Shown here: positions 16,004 through 26,793 of the stretch, piece after piece | Layout of the letters: each line of letters starts with the position of its first letter | How positions within the stretch are numbered: the first letter of the stretch is position 1 | Assembly: GCF_024494465.1 (NCBI RefSeq) | Contig: NZ_JAETXM010000001.1 | Coordinates: 186,001 to 250,000 of the forward strand | Length of the DNA stretch: 64,000 nt | Reading direction: 5' to 3' | Source: Bacillus sp. V3B | GTDB taxonomy: Bacteria; Bacillota; Bacilli; Bacillales; Cytobacillaceae | Translations under genes and position numbers: made by a program | Notes under the pieces: generated by a model | Database searches by the model: none | Seen by the model: only the letters and a program-made list of their open reading frames with translations | What the model was told of the DNA's origin: nothing

Positions 16004-16615
16004 TTGTACGAATTTATTAAAGGAACGGTTCAATATATTGGACCTGAATATATCGTGATTGAAAATAATGGGATGGGCTATCAAATTGCAGCACCGAATC
16101 CTTTTATTTACACACAATACTCTGGTCAAGAAGTGAACATCTATACTTATACATATGTTCGAGAAGATATTCTCGCTTTATATGGTTTCCAGTCACGTCA
16201 AGAGAAGACGTTGTTTATGAAACTCTTAAATGTAACGGGAATTGGCCCAAAGGGGGCCCTTGCGATCCTAGCTTCTGGTGAACCTCAGCAGGTTGTTCAA
16301 GCCGTTGAGAATGAGGATGAGGCTTTTCTTGTTAAATTCCCAGGTGTTGGCAAAAAAACAGCAAGACAGATGATTCTTGATTTAAAAGGGAAGCTACCAG
16401 ATCTATTGCCAGACTATGTACCGAATTTATTTCAGCCGGAACATAATGAAACGTCAAGCAGTCAATATGAAGAGTTTGAGGAAGCTGTTCTGGCTTTAGT
16501 AGCTCTTGGTTATTCAGAGAGAGAAATTAAAAAAATCTCTCCTGAATTAAAAAAAGAGTCTCTTACGACCGACCAGTATATTCGAAAGGGTCTGCAAATG
16601 CTGCTAAGGTCGTAA
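16004..16615 (+). CDS. ruvA: Holliday junction DNA helicase subunit RuvA
   Basis: RuvA tetramers bind Holliday junctions and load the RuvB motor for branch migration. The 203-residue protein has the N-terminal OB domain ([19 protein letters not shown]), tandem helix-hairpin-helix motifs ([36 protein letters not shown]) and a C-terminal RuvB-binding domain. Start TTG 16004 behind AGAGGAGAG. Eighteen bases separate it from ruvB, an operon. Confidence 0.97.
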   Translation: MYEFIKGTVQYIGPEYIVIENNGMGYQIAAPNPFIYTQYSGQEVNIYTYTYVREDILALYGFQSRQEKTLFMKLLNVTGIGPKGALAILASGEPQQVVQAVENEDEAFLVKFPGVGKKTARQMILDLKGKLPDLLPDYVPNLFQPEHNETSSSQYEEFEEAVLALVALGYSEREIKKISPELKKESLTTDQYIRKGLQMLLRS

Positions 16616-16633
16616 GCTTGGGGGTGATGAGGA

Positions 16634-17635
16634 ATGGAAGAACGAATTATTTCAAGTGAAGCCGAGCTAGGGGATATATCTTTTGAGACAAGTCTTCGTC
16701 CACAAACATTAAAACAGTATATTGGACAGGATAAAGTAAAAGAAAACTTATCCGTGTTTATTGAAGCCGCTAAGCTTCGTCAAGAAACCTTAGATCATGT
16801 TCTCCTTTACGGTCCACCGGGACTTGGAAAAACAACTCTTGCTGTTATTATTGCTAATGAAATGGATGTTCATATTCGAACAACGGCAGGGCCAGCCATT
16901 GAACGACCAGGTGATTTAGCCGCAATTTTAACGGCATTAGAACCAGGAGATGTGTTATTTATCGATGAGATTCATCGTCTGCCGCGGTCGATTGAAGAAG
17001 TACTGTACCCAGCCATGGAAGATTTTTGTCTCGACATTGTGATTGGTAAAGGTTCAAGTGCTCGCTCTGTAAGACTTGATTTACCACCCTTTACGCTTGT
17101 TGGAGCAACAACGAGAGCAGGCTCTTTGTCAGCTCCTTTACGAGATCGATTTGGGGTTCACAGTCGACTTGAATATTATACGACCGACGATTTAAAAGAA
17201 ATTGTGATTCGAACGGCAGAAGTTTTGGAAACAGAGATTGATATGCAGGCAGCTTCGGAAATTGCCAGTCGATCACGAGGAACACCGAGGATTGCGAACC
17301 GCCTTTTAAAAAGAGTCCGTGACTTTGCTCAAGTGCGTGGAAATGGCCGCATTGATGAAGTGATGGCTAGAGAATCACTTGAACTTCTTCAAGTTGACCG
17401 TTTAGGGTTAGACCATATTGACCATAAATTAATAAGAGGGATTATTGAGAAATTCCGTGGTGGTCCAGTTGGACTTGAAACGATTGCCGCAACCATTGGT
17501 GAAGAAGCAACGACGATTGAAGATGTCTATGAACCATATCTTTTACAGATTGGATTTCTACAGCGGACACCAAGAGGAAGGCTAGTGACAAATTTAGCTT
17601 ATCGTCATTTAGGACTGGAGGTGCCCAAAGATTGA
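16634..17635 (+). CDS. ruvB: Holliday junction DNA helicase subunit RuvB
   Basis: AAA+ motor that drives branch migration with RuvA. The 333-residue protein shows Walker [10 protein letters not shown] (about 60-68), Walker B IDEIHRL, sensor motif GATTRAG, an arginine finger region LRDRFG and the C-terminal winged helix [12 protein letters not shown]. Its stop codon overlaps the TTG start of the next gene by four bases. Confidence 0.98.
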   Translation: MEERIISSEAELGDISFETSLRPQTLKQYIGQDKVKENLSVFIEAAKLRQETLDHVLLYGPPGLGKTTLAVIIANEMDVHIRTTAGPAIERPGDLAAILTALEPGDVLFIDEIHRLPRSIEEVLYPAMEDFCLDIVIGKGSSARSVRLDLPPFTLVGATTRAGSLSAPLRDRFGVHSRLEYYTTDDLKEIVIRTAEVLETEIDMQAASEIASRSRGTPRIANRLLKRVRDFAQVRGNGRIDEVMARESLELLQVDRLGLDHIDHKLIRGIIEKFRGGPVGLETIAATIGEEATTIEDVYEPYLLQIGFLQRTPRGRLVTNLAYRHLGLEVPKD

Positions 17636-17838
17636 CAGGGATTGGCAAACTACTGATGACAGTTGGTGTAGTCATTTTCATTATCGGCTTGCTGATGCAA
17701 TTTATCCAAATTGGAAAATTGCCAGGTGATATTGTGATCAAGAAAGGGAGCACGACCTTTTACTTCCCTATAGTGACTTCAATTGTTTTAAGTGTTGTGC
17801 TGTCACTGATTTTTTATTTTATTGGAAAGTTTCGTTAA
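17632..17838 (+). CDS. DUF2905 family membrane protein
   Basis: A 68-residue protein with two predicted membrane helices (about 7-25 and 46-66) joined by the conserved [24 protein letters not shown] loop that defines DUF2905. Function unknown. TTG 17632 overlaps the ruvB stop codon, so it is translationally coupled to ruvAB, an arrangement common in Bacillales. Confidence 0.88.
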   Translation: MTGIGKLLMTVGVVIFIIGLLMQFIQIGKLPGDIVIKKGSTTFYFPIVTSIVLSVVLSLIFYFIGKFR

Positions 17839-17842
17839 ACCG

Positions 17843-17931
17843 TTAACTTCATTCAGCAGAAGTCCTCCACTTCTGTAAGTCGGGGATGAATGCAAAAACT
17901 CGGGGGTTAAACCCCCACTGAATGAAGTTAA
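17843..17931. repeat. 89-bp cloverleaf-like element with 14-bp inverted ends
   Basis: TTAACTTCATTCAG (17843-17856) and CTGAATGAAGTTAA (17918-17931) are perfect inverted ends. Inside lie a 7-bp hairpin CAGAAGT-CCTCC-ACTTCTG (17857-17875) and GGGGGTT-A-AACCCCC (17902-17916). Two further hairpins follow outside: TTTATCGAG/CTCGATAAA (17965-17986) and AAATTCG/CGAATTT (17998-18017). The layout resembles a MITE or an isolated end of an IS200/IS605-type element; no transposase is present. Confidence 0.75.
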
Positions 17932-18036
17932 GCCTCCGGCGAGCCTTGCGATTTTTTACGGTCATTTATCGAGTGAGCTCGATAAAAATCCGGGCGCAAA
18001 TTCGGCGGGGCGAATTTGATTAGATAGGGTGACATG

Positions 18037-19065
18037 ATGAAAGTAGATTTATTTGATTTTCACTTACCAGAGGAATTAATTGCTCAAACTCCATTAGCTG
18101 ATCGTTCAAGTAGCAGGCTCATGGTGTTAAATAAAGAAACCGGTACGATCGAACACGATGTGTTTAAACAGATTAAAGACTATCTACAACCGGGTGACTG
18201 TCTTGTCTTAAATGATACGAGGGTTTTGCCTGCTCGCCTATTTGGTGAAAAAGAAGAAACAGGGGCTAAAATAGAAGTTTTATTGTTGAAACAGCAAGAG
18301 GGTGACCGCTGGGAGACGCTCGTCAAACCAGCTAAACGAATAAAAAAAGGGACAAGAATCTACTTTGGTCATGGTTTATTATCTGCTGTTTGTGTAGAGG
18401 AACTCGGGCAAGGTGGGAGGATTCTTGATTTTGAATATGAGGGGATTTTTTATGAAGTACTGGATCAATTAGGGAAGATGCCACTGCCTCCTTATATTAA
18501 AGAACAATTGGATGATCAAGACAGGTATCAAACAGTCTATGCGCGTGAAAGAGGGTCTGCTGCAGCACCAACTGCGGGACTTCATTTTACGGAAGAGTTG
18601 CTTGAAGAGATTCAAGCAGCGGGTATACATATTGCTTTTATCACCTTGCATGTAGGCTTAGGGACATTCAGACCTGTTAGTGTGGATGAGGTTGATCAAC
18701 ATAAAATGCATTCCGAATATTATCAAATGTCAGAAGGAACTGCGGCCTTGTTAAATGAGGTTAAAAGCTCAGGAAGGAAGATTATTTCGGTTGGTACGAC
18801 TTCGACACGTACACTTGAAACTATTGCTTCGGCTTGTGATGGCAAATTTCAAGCTATGGGCGGTTGGACGGATATATTCATCTTTCCAGGATATGAGTTT
18901 AAAGCCATTGATGGTATGATTACTAATTTTCATCTTCCAAAATCAACGCTCATTATGTTGGTCAGTTCATTAGCAAGTAGAGAGTCTGTGTTACATGCTT
19001 ATGAGACAGCCGTAAAAGAGCGTTATCGATTCTTTAGTTTTGGAGATGCGATGCTCATTATTTAA
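18037..19065 (+). CDS. queA: S-adenosylmethionine:tRNA ribosyltransferase-isomerase
   Basis: QueA transfers the ribosyl part of SAM to preQ1 in tRNA to give epoxyqueuosine. The 342-residue protein begins [18 protein letters not shown] and has the family motifs [24 protein letters not shown] and GTFRPV. ATG 18034 and ATG 18037 are both in frame; spacing from AGGG favours 18037. It is followed by tgt, which acts one step earlier on the same tRNA base. Confidence 0.97.
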   Translation: MKVDLFDFHLPEELIAQTPLADRSSSRLMVLNKETGTIEHDVFKQIKDYLQPGDCLVLNDTRVLPARLFGEKEETGAKIEVLLLKQQEGDRWETLVKPAKRIKKGTRIYFGHGLLSAVCVEELGQGGRILDFEYEGIFYEVLDQLGKMPLPPYIKEQLDDQDRYQTVYARERGSAAAPTAGLHFTEELLEEIQAAGIHIAFITLHVGLGTFRPVSVDEVDQHKMHSEYYQMSEGTAALLNEVKSSGRKIISVGTTSTRTLETIASACDGKFQAMGGWTDIFIFPGYEFKAIDGMITNFHLPKSTLIMLVSSLASRESVLHAYETAVKERYRFFSFGDAMLII

Positions 19066-19095
19066 GTTGCAACGAGATAGGCCATTTAGGTTTGA

Positions 19096-20250
<1,155 letters not shown>

Positions 20251-20277
20251 ATAGATGTTGAAAGGAGGGAAAAAGAA

Positions 20278-20547
20278 ATGGATATATTGGGAACTTTAGG
20301 TCCTATTATTTTAATGTTTGTTCTATTTTATTTCCTATTAATTCGTCCACAGCAAAAAAAGCAAAAAGCTGTTCAACAAATGCAGAACGAGTTAAAAAAG
20401 GGAGATAAGATTGTTACAATCGGAGGCCTGCATGGAATTGTTGATGCGGTTGATGAGGGTAAGGTCGTGATTAAATGTGGAGATGGAAGTCGTCTTACAT
20501 ATGACAGAAATGCAGTTCGTGATATTGTAGAATCTGCTCAATCTTAA
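20278..20547 (+). CDS. yajC: Preprotein translocase subunit YajC
   Basis: Small accessory protein of the SecDF-YajC complex. The 89-residue product has one N-terminal membrane helix (LGPIILMFVLFYFLLIRPQQ) followed by the typical cytoplasmic part KKGDKIVTIGGLHGIV. Start ATG 20278 behind AAAGGAGGG. Its partner secDF lies 4 kb downstream. Confidence 0.96.
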   Translation: MDILGTLGPIILMFVLFYFLLIRPQQKKQKAVQQMQNELKKGDKIVTIGGLHGIVDAVDEGKVVIKCGDGSRLTYDRNAVRDIVESAQS

Positions 20548-20565
20548 TATCGATAAATAGGTCTG

Positions 20566-20623
20566 GGACATAAGAAAACAGGAAGCGATATTCTATGCTT
20601 CCTGTTTTCTTATGTCCTTTTTT
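20566..20623. terminator. Bidirectional terminator between yajC and yrzE
   Basis: A perfect 21-bp stem (20566-20586 with 20597-20617, arms beginning GGACATAAGAAAACAGG) around a 10-nt loop is followed by six T on the plus strand; the A-rich left flank could serve the converging gene. Confidence 0.85.
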
Positions 20624-21017
20624 ATGTTGCTTGTGATTTTCCTCCCATGTTTACTCCTAAAATCCCACCCATCATTGCAATTAAAATATAGCAAATATAA
20701 TAAATAATTTGCTCAAAAGAAAATAGGCTGTCAAGACCTAAGAACTGGTAGAGAAAAATAATTGCTGAGTAGACGATCCCAGTTAATCCACCAAGCAACC
20801 AGCCTTTTTGTTTTCCTTTTCCACCTGAAATAAAACCACCTGCAAATATAGAAATAAAAGAGATCGCCGTGATGATATATTGTACGGATGATTCTTGTAA
20901 GGAAGTAAATCTTAATAAAAAGGCAAAAATTAAGCTACTGACAACGGCCAAAATAAAAATAGTTAAAGTTCCGTATAACACAGCACTACCAAGGTTTTTT
21001 GAATCTTCGATGACCAA
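20622..21017 (-). CDS. yrzE: TIGR04086 family membrane protein (YrzE-like)
   Basis: A 131-residue hydrophobic protein with four predicted membrane helices and the glycine-rich segments SIFAGGFISGGKGKQKGWLLGG and MMGGILGVNMGG typical of TIGR04086. Function unknown. Start TTG 21017 behind AAAGGAGAG. Converges on yajC. The symbol rests on synteny with B. subtilis. Confidence 0.75.
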   Translation of the reverse strand: MVIEDSKNLGSAVLYGTLTIFILAVVSSLIFAFLLRFTSLQESSVQYIITAISFISIFAGGFISGGKGKQKGWLLGGLTGIVYSAIIFLYQFLGLDSLFSFEQIIYYICYILIAMMGGILGVNMGGKSQAT

Positions 21018-21124
21018 TCTCTCCTTTCAGTCATAGGCTGATGGCAAGTCAATATCAGCCTGTTCCCTTTGTACATGCATATTCGGAAATGTTTATAAAT
21101 AGAATCATAACCTCTTTTTTATAA

Positions 21125-21234
21125 GATAAGAAAATATAAAATTTCTGAATTGATCAGTGTGGTCTAGCTCCAGGAGTCATCCGCTCGAGATCACAACACA
21201 AGCCAATAGGTGGGCGCTTTGTGTTTTTCTTACT
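21125..21234 (+). repeat. Dispersed GTCTAGCTCCAG palindromic repeat, copy 2
   Basis: Starts GATAAGAAAATATAAAATTT, continues GGTCTAGCTCCAGG (21161-21174), CCGCTCGAGATCACAACA and ends GGTGGGCGCTTTGTG-TTTTTC. It shares both the left flank and the core with the copy at 3.4 kb. It fills most of the 21018-21321 gap between two divergent genes; no coding sequence seen. Confidence 0.75.
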
Positions 21235-21321
21235 TGTCAAAATAAAAAACAAGATTTCCTATTATGATTTTATCAATAGAGCGCACACTAAGCATGGAGA
21301 ATTTGAAAGGGGAAAGGGAAT

Positions 21322-21963
21322 ATGAACGACTATCTCATCGTGATATTTCGGACTCTATTTTTATATTTTTTGATATTATTTGTTTTTCGTTTAATGGGGA
21401 AACGGGAAATTGGTGAATTAGGTGTATTTGACTTAGTGGTCAATATTATGATCGCTGAGATGGCTGTTATGGCGATTGATAAAACGAACATAGAGATAAT
21501 GAAAGCAATTGTACCCATTATTTTATTAATGCTCATTCAAATTTTAACGGCACAACTGTCGTTGAAAAGTAAAAAGTTTAGGGATGTAATTGACGGTTCT
21601 CCAACCATTATTATCAATCAAGGTCAAATAGATGAAAAAGCGATGAGTAAGCAACGATATAATTTCGATGATTTATTACAACAACTGAGAGAAAAGAATG
21701 TACATAATATTGCTGATGTTGAATTTGCTATTCTCGAACCTTCTGGAAAACTGTCTGTCTTTGAAAAGGAAGAACAAGAAGGCGATTTAACACTTCCTCT
21801 TATTATTGATGGGAAGGTGCAACAAGATCATTTGAATTACGTGAATAAAACAGAGTTATGGCTTAGACAAAATTTGAAAAAAAGAGGGTACCCTGACATA
21901 AAAAAGATATCATTTTGTAGTTTCCAAAATGGAGAATTTTATATTGATTTGATTGATGAATAA
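21322..21963 (+). CDS. yrbG: DUF421 family membrane protein (YrbG-like)
   Basis: A 213-residue member of the YetF/DUF421 family: three N-terminal membrane helices with the signature FRLMGKREIGELGVFDLVVNIMIAE, then a cytoplasmic domain with VIDGSPTIIINQGQIDEKAM and DDLLQQLREKNV. Related proteins in bacilli are spore membrane components; the exact role here is unknown. Start ATG 21322 behind AAAGGGGAAAGGG. Confidence 0.85.
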   Translation: MNDYLIVIFRTLFLYFLILFVFRLMGKREIGELGVFDLVVNIMIAEMAVMAIDKTNIEIMKAIVPIILLMLIQILTAQLSLKSKKFRDVIDGSPTIIINQGQIDEKAMSKQRYNFDDLLQQLREKNVHNIADVEFAILEPSGKLSVFEKEEQEGDLTLPLIIDGKVQQDHLNYVNKTELWLRQNLKKRGYPDIKKISFCSFQNGEFYIDLIDE

Positions 21964-21975
21964 TGAATGATGAAC

Positions 21976-22003
21976 AAAAAGGACCTTTTTGGGGCCTTTT
22001 TAT
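21976..22003. terminator. Terminator between yrbG and spoVB
   Basis: AAAAAGGACC pairs with GGGGCCTTTTT in the short gap between converging genes; A and T runs on the two sides suit both strands. Confidence 0.65.
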
Positions 22004-23593
22004 TCATCGTTTTATTCTAGAATGATGCTGTCCAAATATAGCAAGTTTTGATAAGGGCTTTCCAATCCAAGGAATCCGATTTAACTCCTCTTTTTGCAAT
22101 AAACCGAGTAGCAAAATCAATAGAAGATAGACGAAACTTATGGCTATTGTAACGAGTAAAACTTTAAATGAAAGGAGCTGTTCCGAAGGGAGATGGTGTA
22201 AAAGCCAATACCCTGTCCAACCGGAAACACCCATAACAAAAAAGGTTTTTAAATAATCCCGTATATAAAATGTAAAGGAGATCGCCTTTAGTGCAGTTGC
22301 AAAATGAAGCAAAGTGACGAGGACGAAACCAACGAGCAAACCAATGGCTACCCCGTTTATTCCAAAAGCAGGCTGGCTTGCTAGTAAAAAAATCACAGCT
22401 GTTTTGACGACTGCTCCTATTAAACTGTTAATCATGGCAGCTCTAGCTAAATTAAGTGCTTGGAGTGCTGCTTGCAATGGTCCTTGATAATAGTAAAAAA
22501 GAAAAAAAGGTGCCATTAATTGAATGAAATGTGCTCCACTTGTTGAACCGTATAACACCTCCATTAATGGATCGGATAGAACATACAAGACAACGACAGC
22601 CAGTCCACCTGTTAAAAAGACAAATCGAAGTGCTTGTTGCAGGAGGTATTCTACGAGTTTCATATTGTTTTTTGAATGTGCTTCACTAATCGCTGGCACA
22701 AGTGAAGTGGCTAAAGATTGGGTGACAAAGGATGGGAGCATTAATAATGGCAGGGCAAAACCAGTTAGTGCCCCATATTGTTTTGTTGCGGAAACAGCGA
22801 TAACACCGGCAATAGCAAGGCTGTGTGCAACGACGATTGGTTCGAAAAACCAGGAAAGAGATCCGATCATCCGACTGCCGGTTGTGGGGATGCCAATACT
22901 CATTAGTTCTTGAAAGGTTGTTTTCCCGGATTTTAAATAGGTGAAAAACTGTTTTCTGACCCGAAATTTCTTTTTCAATTTAAATGATGTAATTAAGTAA
23001 ATCAGTGAAGCTAGTTCTCCAATAACAGAAGCGACCATTGCTGCAGCTGCTGCGTATTCAATCCCATAGGGTAGAAAGGCTTTTGTTAAGATAGCAATTA
23101 AGGCAATTCGAATAACTTGTTCGATCATTTGTGATAATGCAACAGGTTTCATACTTTGTCTACCTTGGAAGTAGCCTCTAATAACAGACGAAATAGCGAT
23201 TACTGGTACAACTGGGGCAATCGCTAAAAGAGGTAGAAGTGTTCTTGAATCGGTTAAAAGAGTTTCAGCTAGTAATGGTGCCATTAGGAGTAGCAATGGA
23301 GTAAAAATGACTGAAAGTGTGATCGTCGTTGCTAATGATACAACAAGGATTTTTTTAACTTTTGCTTTATCTCCTACCGCCTCAGCTTCTGCTACATTTT
23401 TCGAAATAGCAACAGGAAGACCAATTTGGGTAAGTGTAATGACAAGAATAAAAGTCGGAAAGGCCATCATATAAAGCCCGACACCTTCTTCGCCGATAAA
23501 GCGGGCAATTACAATGCGATTAATAAACCCTAAAACACGTGTAATAAGTCCTGCTGCTAATAAAATTATGGTCCCTTTTAAAAACTTGGACAT
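22004..23593 (-). CDS. spoVB: Stage V sporulation protein B (lipid II flippase family)
   Basis: SpoVB is a MOP-superfamily (MurJ/RfbX-like) membrane protein needed for spore cortex synthesis. The 529-residue protein starts SKFLKGTIILLAAGLITRVLGFINRIVIAR and has about 14 hydrophobic helices, with IGLPVAISKNVAEAEAVGD between early helices, as in the family. Start ATG 23593 behind GGCAGGGAA. Placed between yrbG and comN as in B. subtilis. Confidence 0.93.
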   Translation of the reverse strand: MSKFLKGTIILLAAGLITRVLGFINRIVIARFIGEEGVGLYMMAFPTFILVITLTQIGLPVAISKNVAEAEAVGDKAKVKKILVVSLATTITLSVIFTPLLLLMAPLLAETLLTDSRTLLPLLAIAPVVPVIAISSVIRGYFQGRQSMKPVALSQMIEQVIRIALIAILTKAFLPYGIEYAAAAAMVASVIGELASLIYLITSFKLKKKFRVRKQFFTYLKSGKTTFQELMSIGIPTTGSRMIGSLSWFFEPIVVAHSLAIAGVIAVSATKQYGALTGFALPLLMLPSFVTQSLATSLVPAISEAHSKNNMKLVEYLLQQALRFVFLTGGLAVVVLYVLSDPLMEVLYGSTSGAHFIQLMAPFFLFYYYQGPLQAALQALNLARAAMINSLIGAVVKTAVIFLLASQPAFGINGVAIGLLVGFVLVTLLHFATALKAISFTFYIRDYLKTFFVMGVSGWTGYWLLHHLPSEQLLSFKVLLVTIAISFVYLLLILLLGLLQKEELNRIPWIGKPLSKLAIFGQHHSRIKR

Positions 23594-23714
23594 TGCATTC
23601 CCTGCCTTCTCAAAAAAGGTTTAATCATATACAATTATTTATATGCAAGGATGTGGACAAAGCATGACTAAGAAATTGTTAGATTAGAGAGCGTCATCCC
23701 TTTGAAGTTAGATA

Positions 23715-23845
23715 ATTAACTAACTTTAGCGTCTAGGGGCTCTTGGGTCTACAGTCAAACGGTTAAAGAAGGTTAAAGAACAACCTTCTCCACCGGCTCT
23801 TTTGATGCTTTTCTCCCCTAGGCAAGGCGCTTGTACTTTTTTTAT
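23715..23845. repeat. Diverged dispersed repeat before comN
   Basis: GCGTCTAGGGGCTCTTGGGTC at the left (near 23730) and CCCCTAGGCAAGGCGCTTGT at the right resemble the ends of the family at 3.4 and 21.1 kb. The centre has its own inverted repeat AGAAGGTT/AACCTTCT (about 23766-23788). Confidence 0.45.
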
Positions 23846-23872
23846 ATGAATTTGCGAGGAGGGGCTAATAAT

Positions 23873-24169
23873 ATGAAGGTTAGCCATGATAATGATCAAT
23901 TTCGTCATAAAGTAAGACCAGCATTGAAAAGTAAACAGGAAGAGTTTTTCACTTTCGGTTATGGTCGTGTTTCGGAAGAGGATATTTGGGATTTTTTAGT
24001 GAGTAAAAAATGGCGAAAAGAGAGTAGTGATATGAAACTATTTGAAGTTGTCCAAGATATCCTTTCTCTTAAAGTAGGAGAATTTATGAATTATACACAA
24101 GTGAAGGCGCTAAAAGAGGCCGAATTTACACTCGATAATGAAGAAGAACGATTAGAGTTATTAAAATAG
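23873..24169 (+). CDS. comN: Post-transcriptional regulator ComN
   Basis: ComN (YrzD) acts after transcription on comE mRNA in B. subtilis. The 98-residue acidic/basic protein has exactly the B. subtilis length and the family core FTFGYGRVSEEDIWDFLVSKKW followed by VVQDILSLKVGEFMNYTQV. An upstream in-frame ATG at 23831 lies in the repeat; GAGGAGGGG before ATG 23873 fixes the start. Sits between spoVB and secDF. Confidence 0.88.
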   Translation: MKVSHDNDQFRHKVRPALKSKQEEFFTFGYGRVSEEDIWDFLVSKKWRKESSDMKLFEVVQDILSLKVGEFMNYTQVKALKEAEFTLDNEEERLELLK

Positions 24170-24179
24170 TACATAAAAT

Positions 24180-24212
24180 AAAGGGATAACTTTGAGATTG
24201 TCCCTTTTTTAT
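24180..24212 (+). terminator. Weak terminator after comN
   Basis: AAAGGGA and TCCCTTT pair across a loop of about 15 nt and are followed by T residues. Confidence 0.5.
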
Positions 24213-24231
24213 GTTGTAATCTTATACGAAA

Positions 24232-24260
24232 TTGACAGCTATTCGAAACTGTTTCATAAT
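24232..24260 (+). promoter_or_regulatory. Sigma-A promoter for secDF
   Basis: TTGACA (24232-24237), 17-nt spacer, CATAAT (24255-24260). It leaves an untranslated leader of about 150 nt before secDF; I saw no known riboswitch in it. Confidence 0.7.
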
Positions 24261-24414
24261 AAAAATATTCCCTTTTTAAGAAGCCTATTTCAGATTTGTT
24301 ATATACATAAAAATAATCTTTTTAATGGCTCGATTAAGCTCTTACTATGTTCTATGGGATGTACGAATGTTTTACTTATTTGTTGGTTTTGGATTTAAGG
24401 AGGAACTGTACATA

Positions 24415-26682
24415 ATGATAAAAAGAAGTCGGATTGTTGCCTTTGTTATTTTTATTGTCGTCATGGGTGGATTAATGGGGGTAATGACAAAGGATGTTGT
24501 CAGTAATATCAAACTTGGACTCGATCTTCAAGGTGGGTTTGAGGTACTTTATGAAGTAAAGGAAGCTAAAGAGGGACAAGTGATTGACCAGAAAGCTCTC
24601 GCAAGTACGGCTGAAGCATTGGATCGAAGGATCAATGTTCTCGGTGTAAGTGAGCCAGTCATCCAGATAGAAGGAGAAAATCGAATTCGGGTCCAATTAG
24701 CAGGAGTGGAAGATCAAAACGAAGCAAGGGAAATCCTATCGACAGAAGCAAATCTAACTTTCCGTGATGCGAATGATCGTATATTGATGGATGGAGCTGA
24801 TCTTGCAGAGGGTGGAGCTCAGCAAACCTTTGATGAAAATGGTAGCCCAAGTGTTTCGATTAAATTAAAAAGTGCCGATAAATTTAGAGAAGTGACTCAA
24901 GAAATTGTAAATATGGGTGCGCCCAATAATGTTTTGGCCATCTGGCTTGATTTTGAAGAAGGAGAAGATTCCTATCAGACTGAAATTCTGAAACCGAATC
25001 CAAAGTTTGTTTCAGCACCAACGGTAAGAGAAGTATTTAATCAAGATACTGTTTCCATAGTGGGGAATTTTACGGTGGCAGAAGCAAAAAGCTTATCAGA
25101 TATTTTAAATGCAGGAGCACTGCCAGTAAAGTTAGATGAAATCTACTCGAACTCAGTAGGTGCCCAATTTGGAGAACAAGCTCTACAAAAGACGGTCTTT
25201 GCTGGATTAATTGGGGTAGCAGCCGTTTGTCTGTTTATGATCTTTTACTACCGTTTACCAGGAATGATCTCAACGATTACTTTAACGGTGTATGTATTTT
25301 TAGTATTAACTATTTTTGATTTGATGAATGTCGTTCTTACCTTACCAGGGGTTGCAGCTCTTATTCTTGGGGTTGGTATGGCTGTTGATGCTAATATTAT
25401 AACGGCAGAAAGAATTAAGGAAGAAATAAGAGTTGGTAAGACGATTAAATCAGCGTTCAAAGCAGGGAATCAGAATTCATTATCAACGGTTACAGATGCT
25501 AACCTTACAACTCTTTTAGCTGCAGCTGTCCTTTTTTATTATGGAACAAGTTCGGTAAAAGGCTTTGCAACTAGCTTAATCATTGGGATATTAGGTAGTT
25601 TCATTACCAATGTGTTTTTATCGCGATGGTTATTAGGATTGTTTGTTAATAGTGGTTTATTAGATAAAAGACCAGGCTGGTTTGGCGTGAAGAAGGGTGC
25701 TATTCATGATTTGAAAGATAATGTTGATACTTTAGATTTAACAACAAAATTTGATCAATTTGATTTTGTGAAGAATCGGAAAAAGTTCTTAACATTCTTT
25801 GGTACACTGCTTGTCATTGGGATTATTATTTTGTCTGTATTTAAATTAAATTTATCGATCGATTTTACAAGTGGAACTCGTGTGGATATTTTAACAAAAG
25901 AGTCGTTAACAACAGAAATGGTTGCTGATGAATTTGAAAAAATAGGGACACCTACAGACGATATTGTTATTTCTGGAGATGAACGAAATACGGGTGTAGC
26001 ACAATTTAATGTGGCTCTATCACAAGAGGAAATTGCCAATATAAAAACACATTTTCAAGAAGAGTTTGGGGCGGAGCCTAGCGTTAGTAGTGTCACACCG
26101 ATTGTTGGAAAAGAACTTGCGAAAAATGCCGTGCTTGGTGTTTTAATTGCATCGATTGGTTTAATTATCTTCGTATCATTTCGTTTTGAATGGCGAATGG
26201 CAGTTTCTGCTGTTATTGCCTTATTATATGCAGCGATCATTGTTATTCCGGTCTTTAGTATTACGAGAATACAGGTTGACTTAACTTTTATTGCTGCTTT
26301 ATTAACAATTGTCGGCTATGCCATCAATGATACGATTGTTACCTTTGACCGAATGAGAGAAAATATGCAAAAAAGAAGACGTATTAAAACATTTGAGGAT
26401 ATTGCCGATATTGCCAATACAAGTTTAAGGCAGACGCTTGGCCGCTCGATTAATACCGTTTTGATGACAACCGTTACGGTTATCTCAGTCATGGTTTTCG
26501 GTAGTGAATCATTATTTCCATTTGCGGTTGCTTTAACTGTTGGCTTGGTAGTTGGTACGCTTACGACTATCTATATTGCTATCCCACTTTGGGTTGAATT
26601 TAAGCATCGGGAATTGAAACAAAAGGGTGTTATTAATACGTATAAAGAAAAGAAAGTAATCAGTGATGAACCACAAGTGTAA
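24415..26682 (+). CDS. secDF: Fused protein-export membrane protein SecDF
   Basis: RND-type membrane protein using proton motive force to help Sec-dependent export. The 755-residue product is a natural SecD-SecF fusion: the SecD half with LGLDLQGGFEVLYEV, an extracytoplasmic P1 domain and GMAVDANIITAERIKEE; the SecF half from about residue 455 with LSIDFTSGTRVDI and GYAINDTIVTFDRMREN. Twelve membrane helices are expected. AAGGAGGAA before ATG 24415 sets the start; the upstream in-frame ATG 24325 is not supported. Confidence 0.97.
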   Translation: MIKRSRIVAFVIFIVVMGGLMGVMTKDVVSNIKLGLDLQGGFEVLYEVKEAKEGQVIDQKALASTAEALDRRINVLGVSEPVIQIEGENRIRVQLAGVEDQNEAREILSTEANLTFRDANDRILMDGADLAEGGAQQTFDENGSPSVSIKLKSADKFREVTQEIVNMGAPNNVLAIWLDFEEGEDSYQTEILKPNPKFVSAPTVREVFNQDTVSIVGNFTVAEAKSLSDILNAGALPVKLDEIYSNSVGAQFGEQALQKTVFAGLIGVAAVCLFMIFYYRLPGMISTITLTVYVFLVLTIFDLMNVVLTLPGVAALILGVGMAVDANIITAERIKEEIRVGKTIKSAFKAGNQNSLSTVTDANLTTLLAAAVLFYYGTSSVKGFATSLIIGILGSFITNVFLSRWLLGLFVNSGLLDKRPGWFGVKKGAIHDLKDNVDTLDLTTKFDQFDFVKNRKKFLTFFGTLLVIGIIILSVFKLNLSIDFTSGTRVDILTKESLTTEMVADEFEKIGTPTDDIVISGDERNTGVAQFNVALSQEEIANIKTHFQEEFGAEPSVSSVTPIVGKELAKNAVLGVLIASIGLIIFVSFRFEWRMAVSAVIALLYAAIIVIPVFSITRIQVDLTFIAALLTIVGYAINDTIVTFDRMRENMQKRRRIKTFEDIADIANTSLRQTLGRSINTVLMTTVTVISVMVFGSESLFPFAVALTVGLVVGTLTTIYIAIPLWVEFKHRELKQKGVINTYKEKKVISDEPQV

Positions 26683-26710
26683 GCTGCGGGATACCCGCAG
26701 CTTTTTTTAC
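26681..26710 (+). terminator. Terminator after secDF
   Basis: AAGCTGCGGG (26681-26690) pairs perfectly with CCCGCAGCTT (26694-26703), followed by a T-run. The left arm overlaps the stop codon. Confidence 0.9.
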
Positions 26711-26742
26711 CTACGATTCCCATTCAAACCATACTTCTATAA

Positions 26743-26771
26743 TTGAATCCTTTCCACCTGTCTTGTATAAT
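26743..26771 (+). promoter_or_regulatory. Sigma-A promoter for recJ
   Basis: TTGAAT (26743-26748), 17-nt spacer, TATAAT (26766-26771), 22 bp before the recJ start codon. Confidence 0.7.
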
Positions 26772-26793
26772 GATTAGATTGAGGGGTGAACGT

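Noticed and set aside
17843-18020. tRNA gene suggested by the cloverleaf shape
   Set aside because: No T-loop GGTTCRA, D-loop or anticodon arm pattern; the arms do not fit tRNA sizes.
24192-24398. 68-codon plus-strand frame between comN and secDF
   Set aside because: Overlaps the comN terminator and the secDF promoter, and has no family features.
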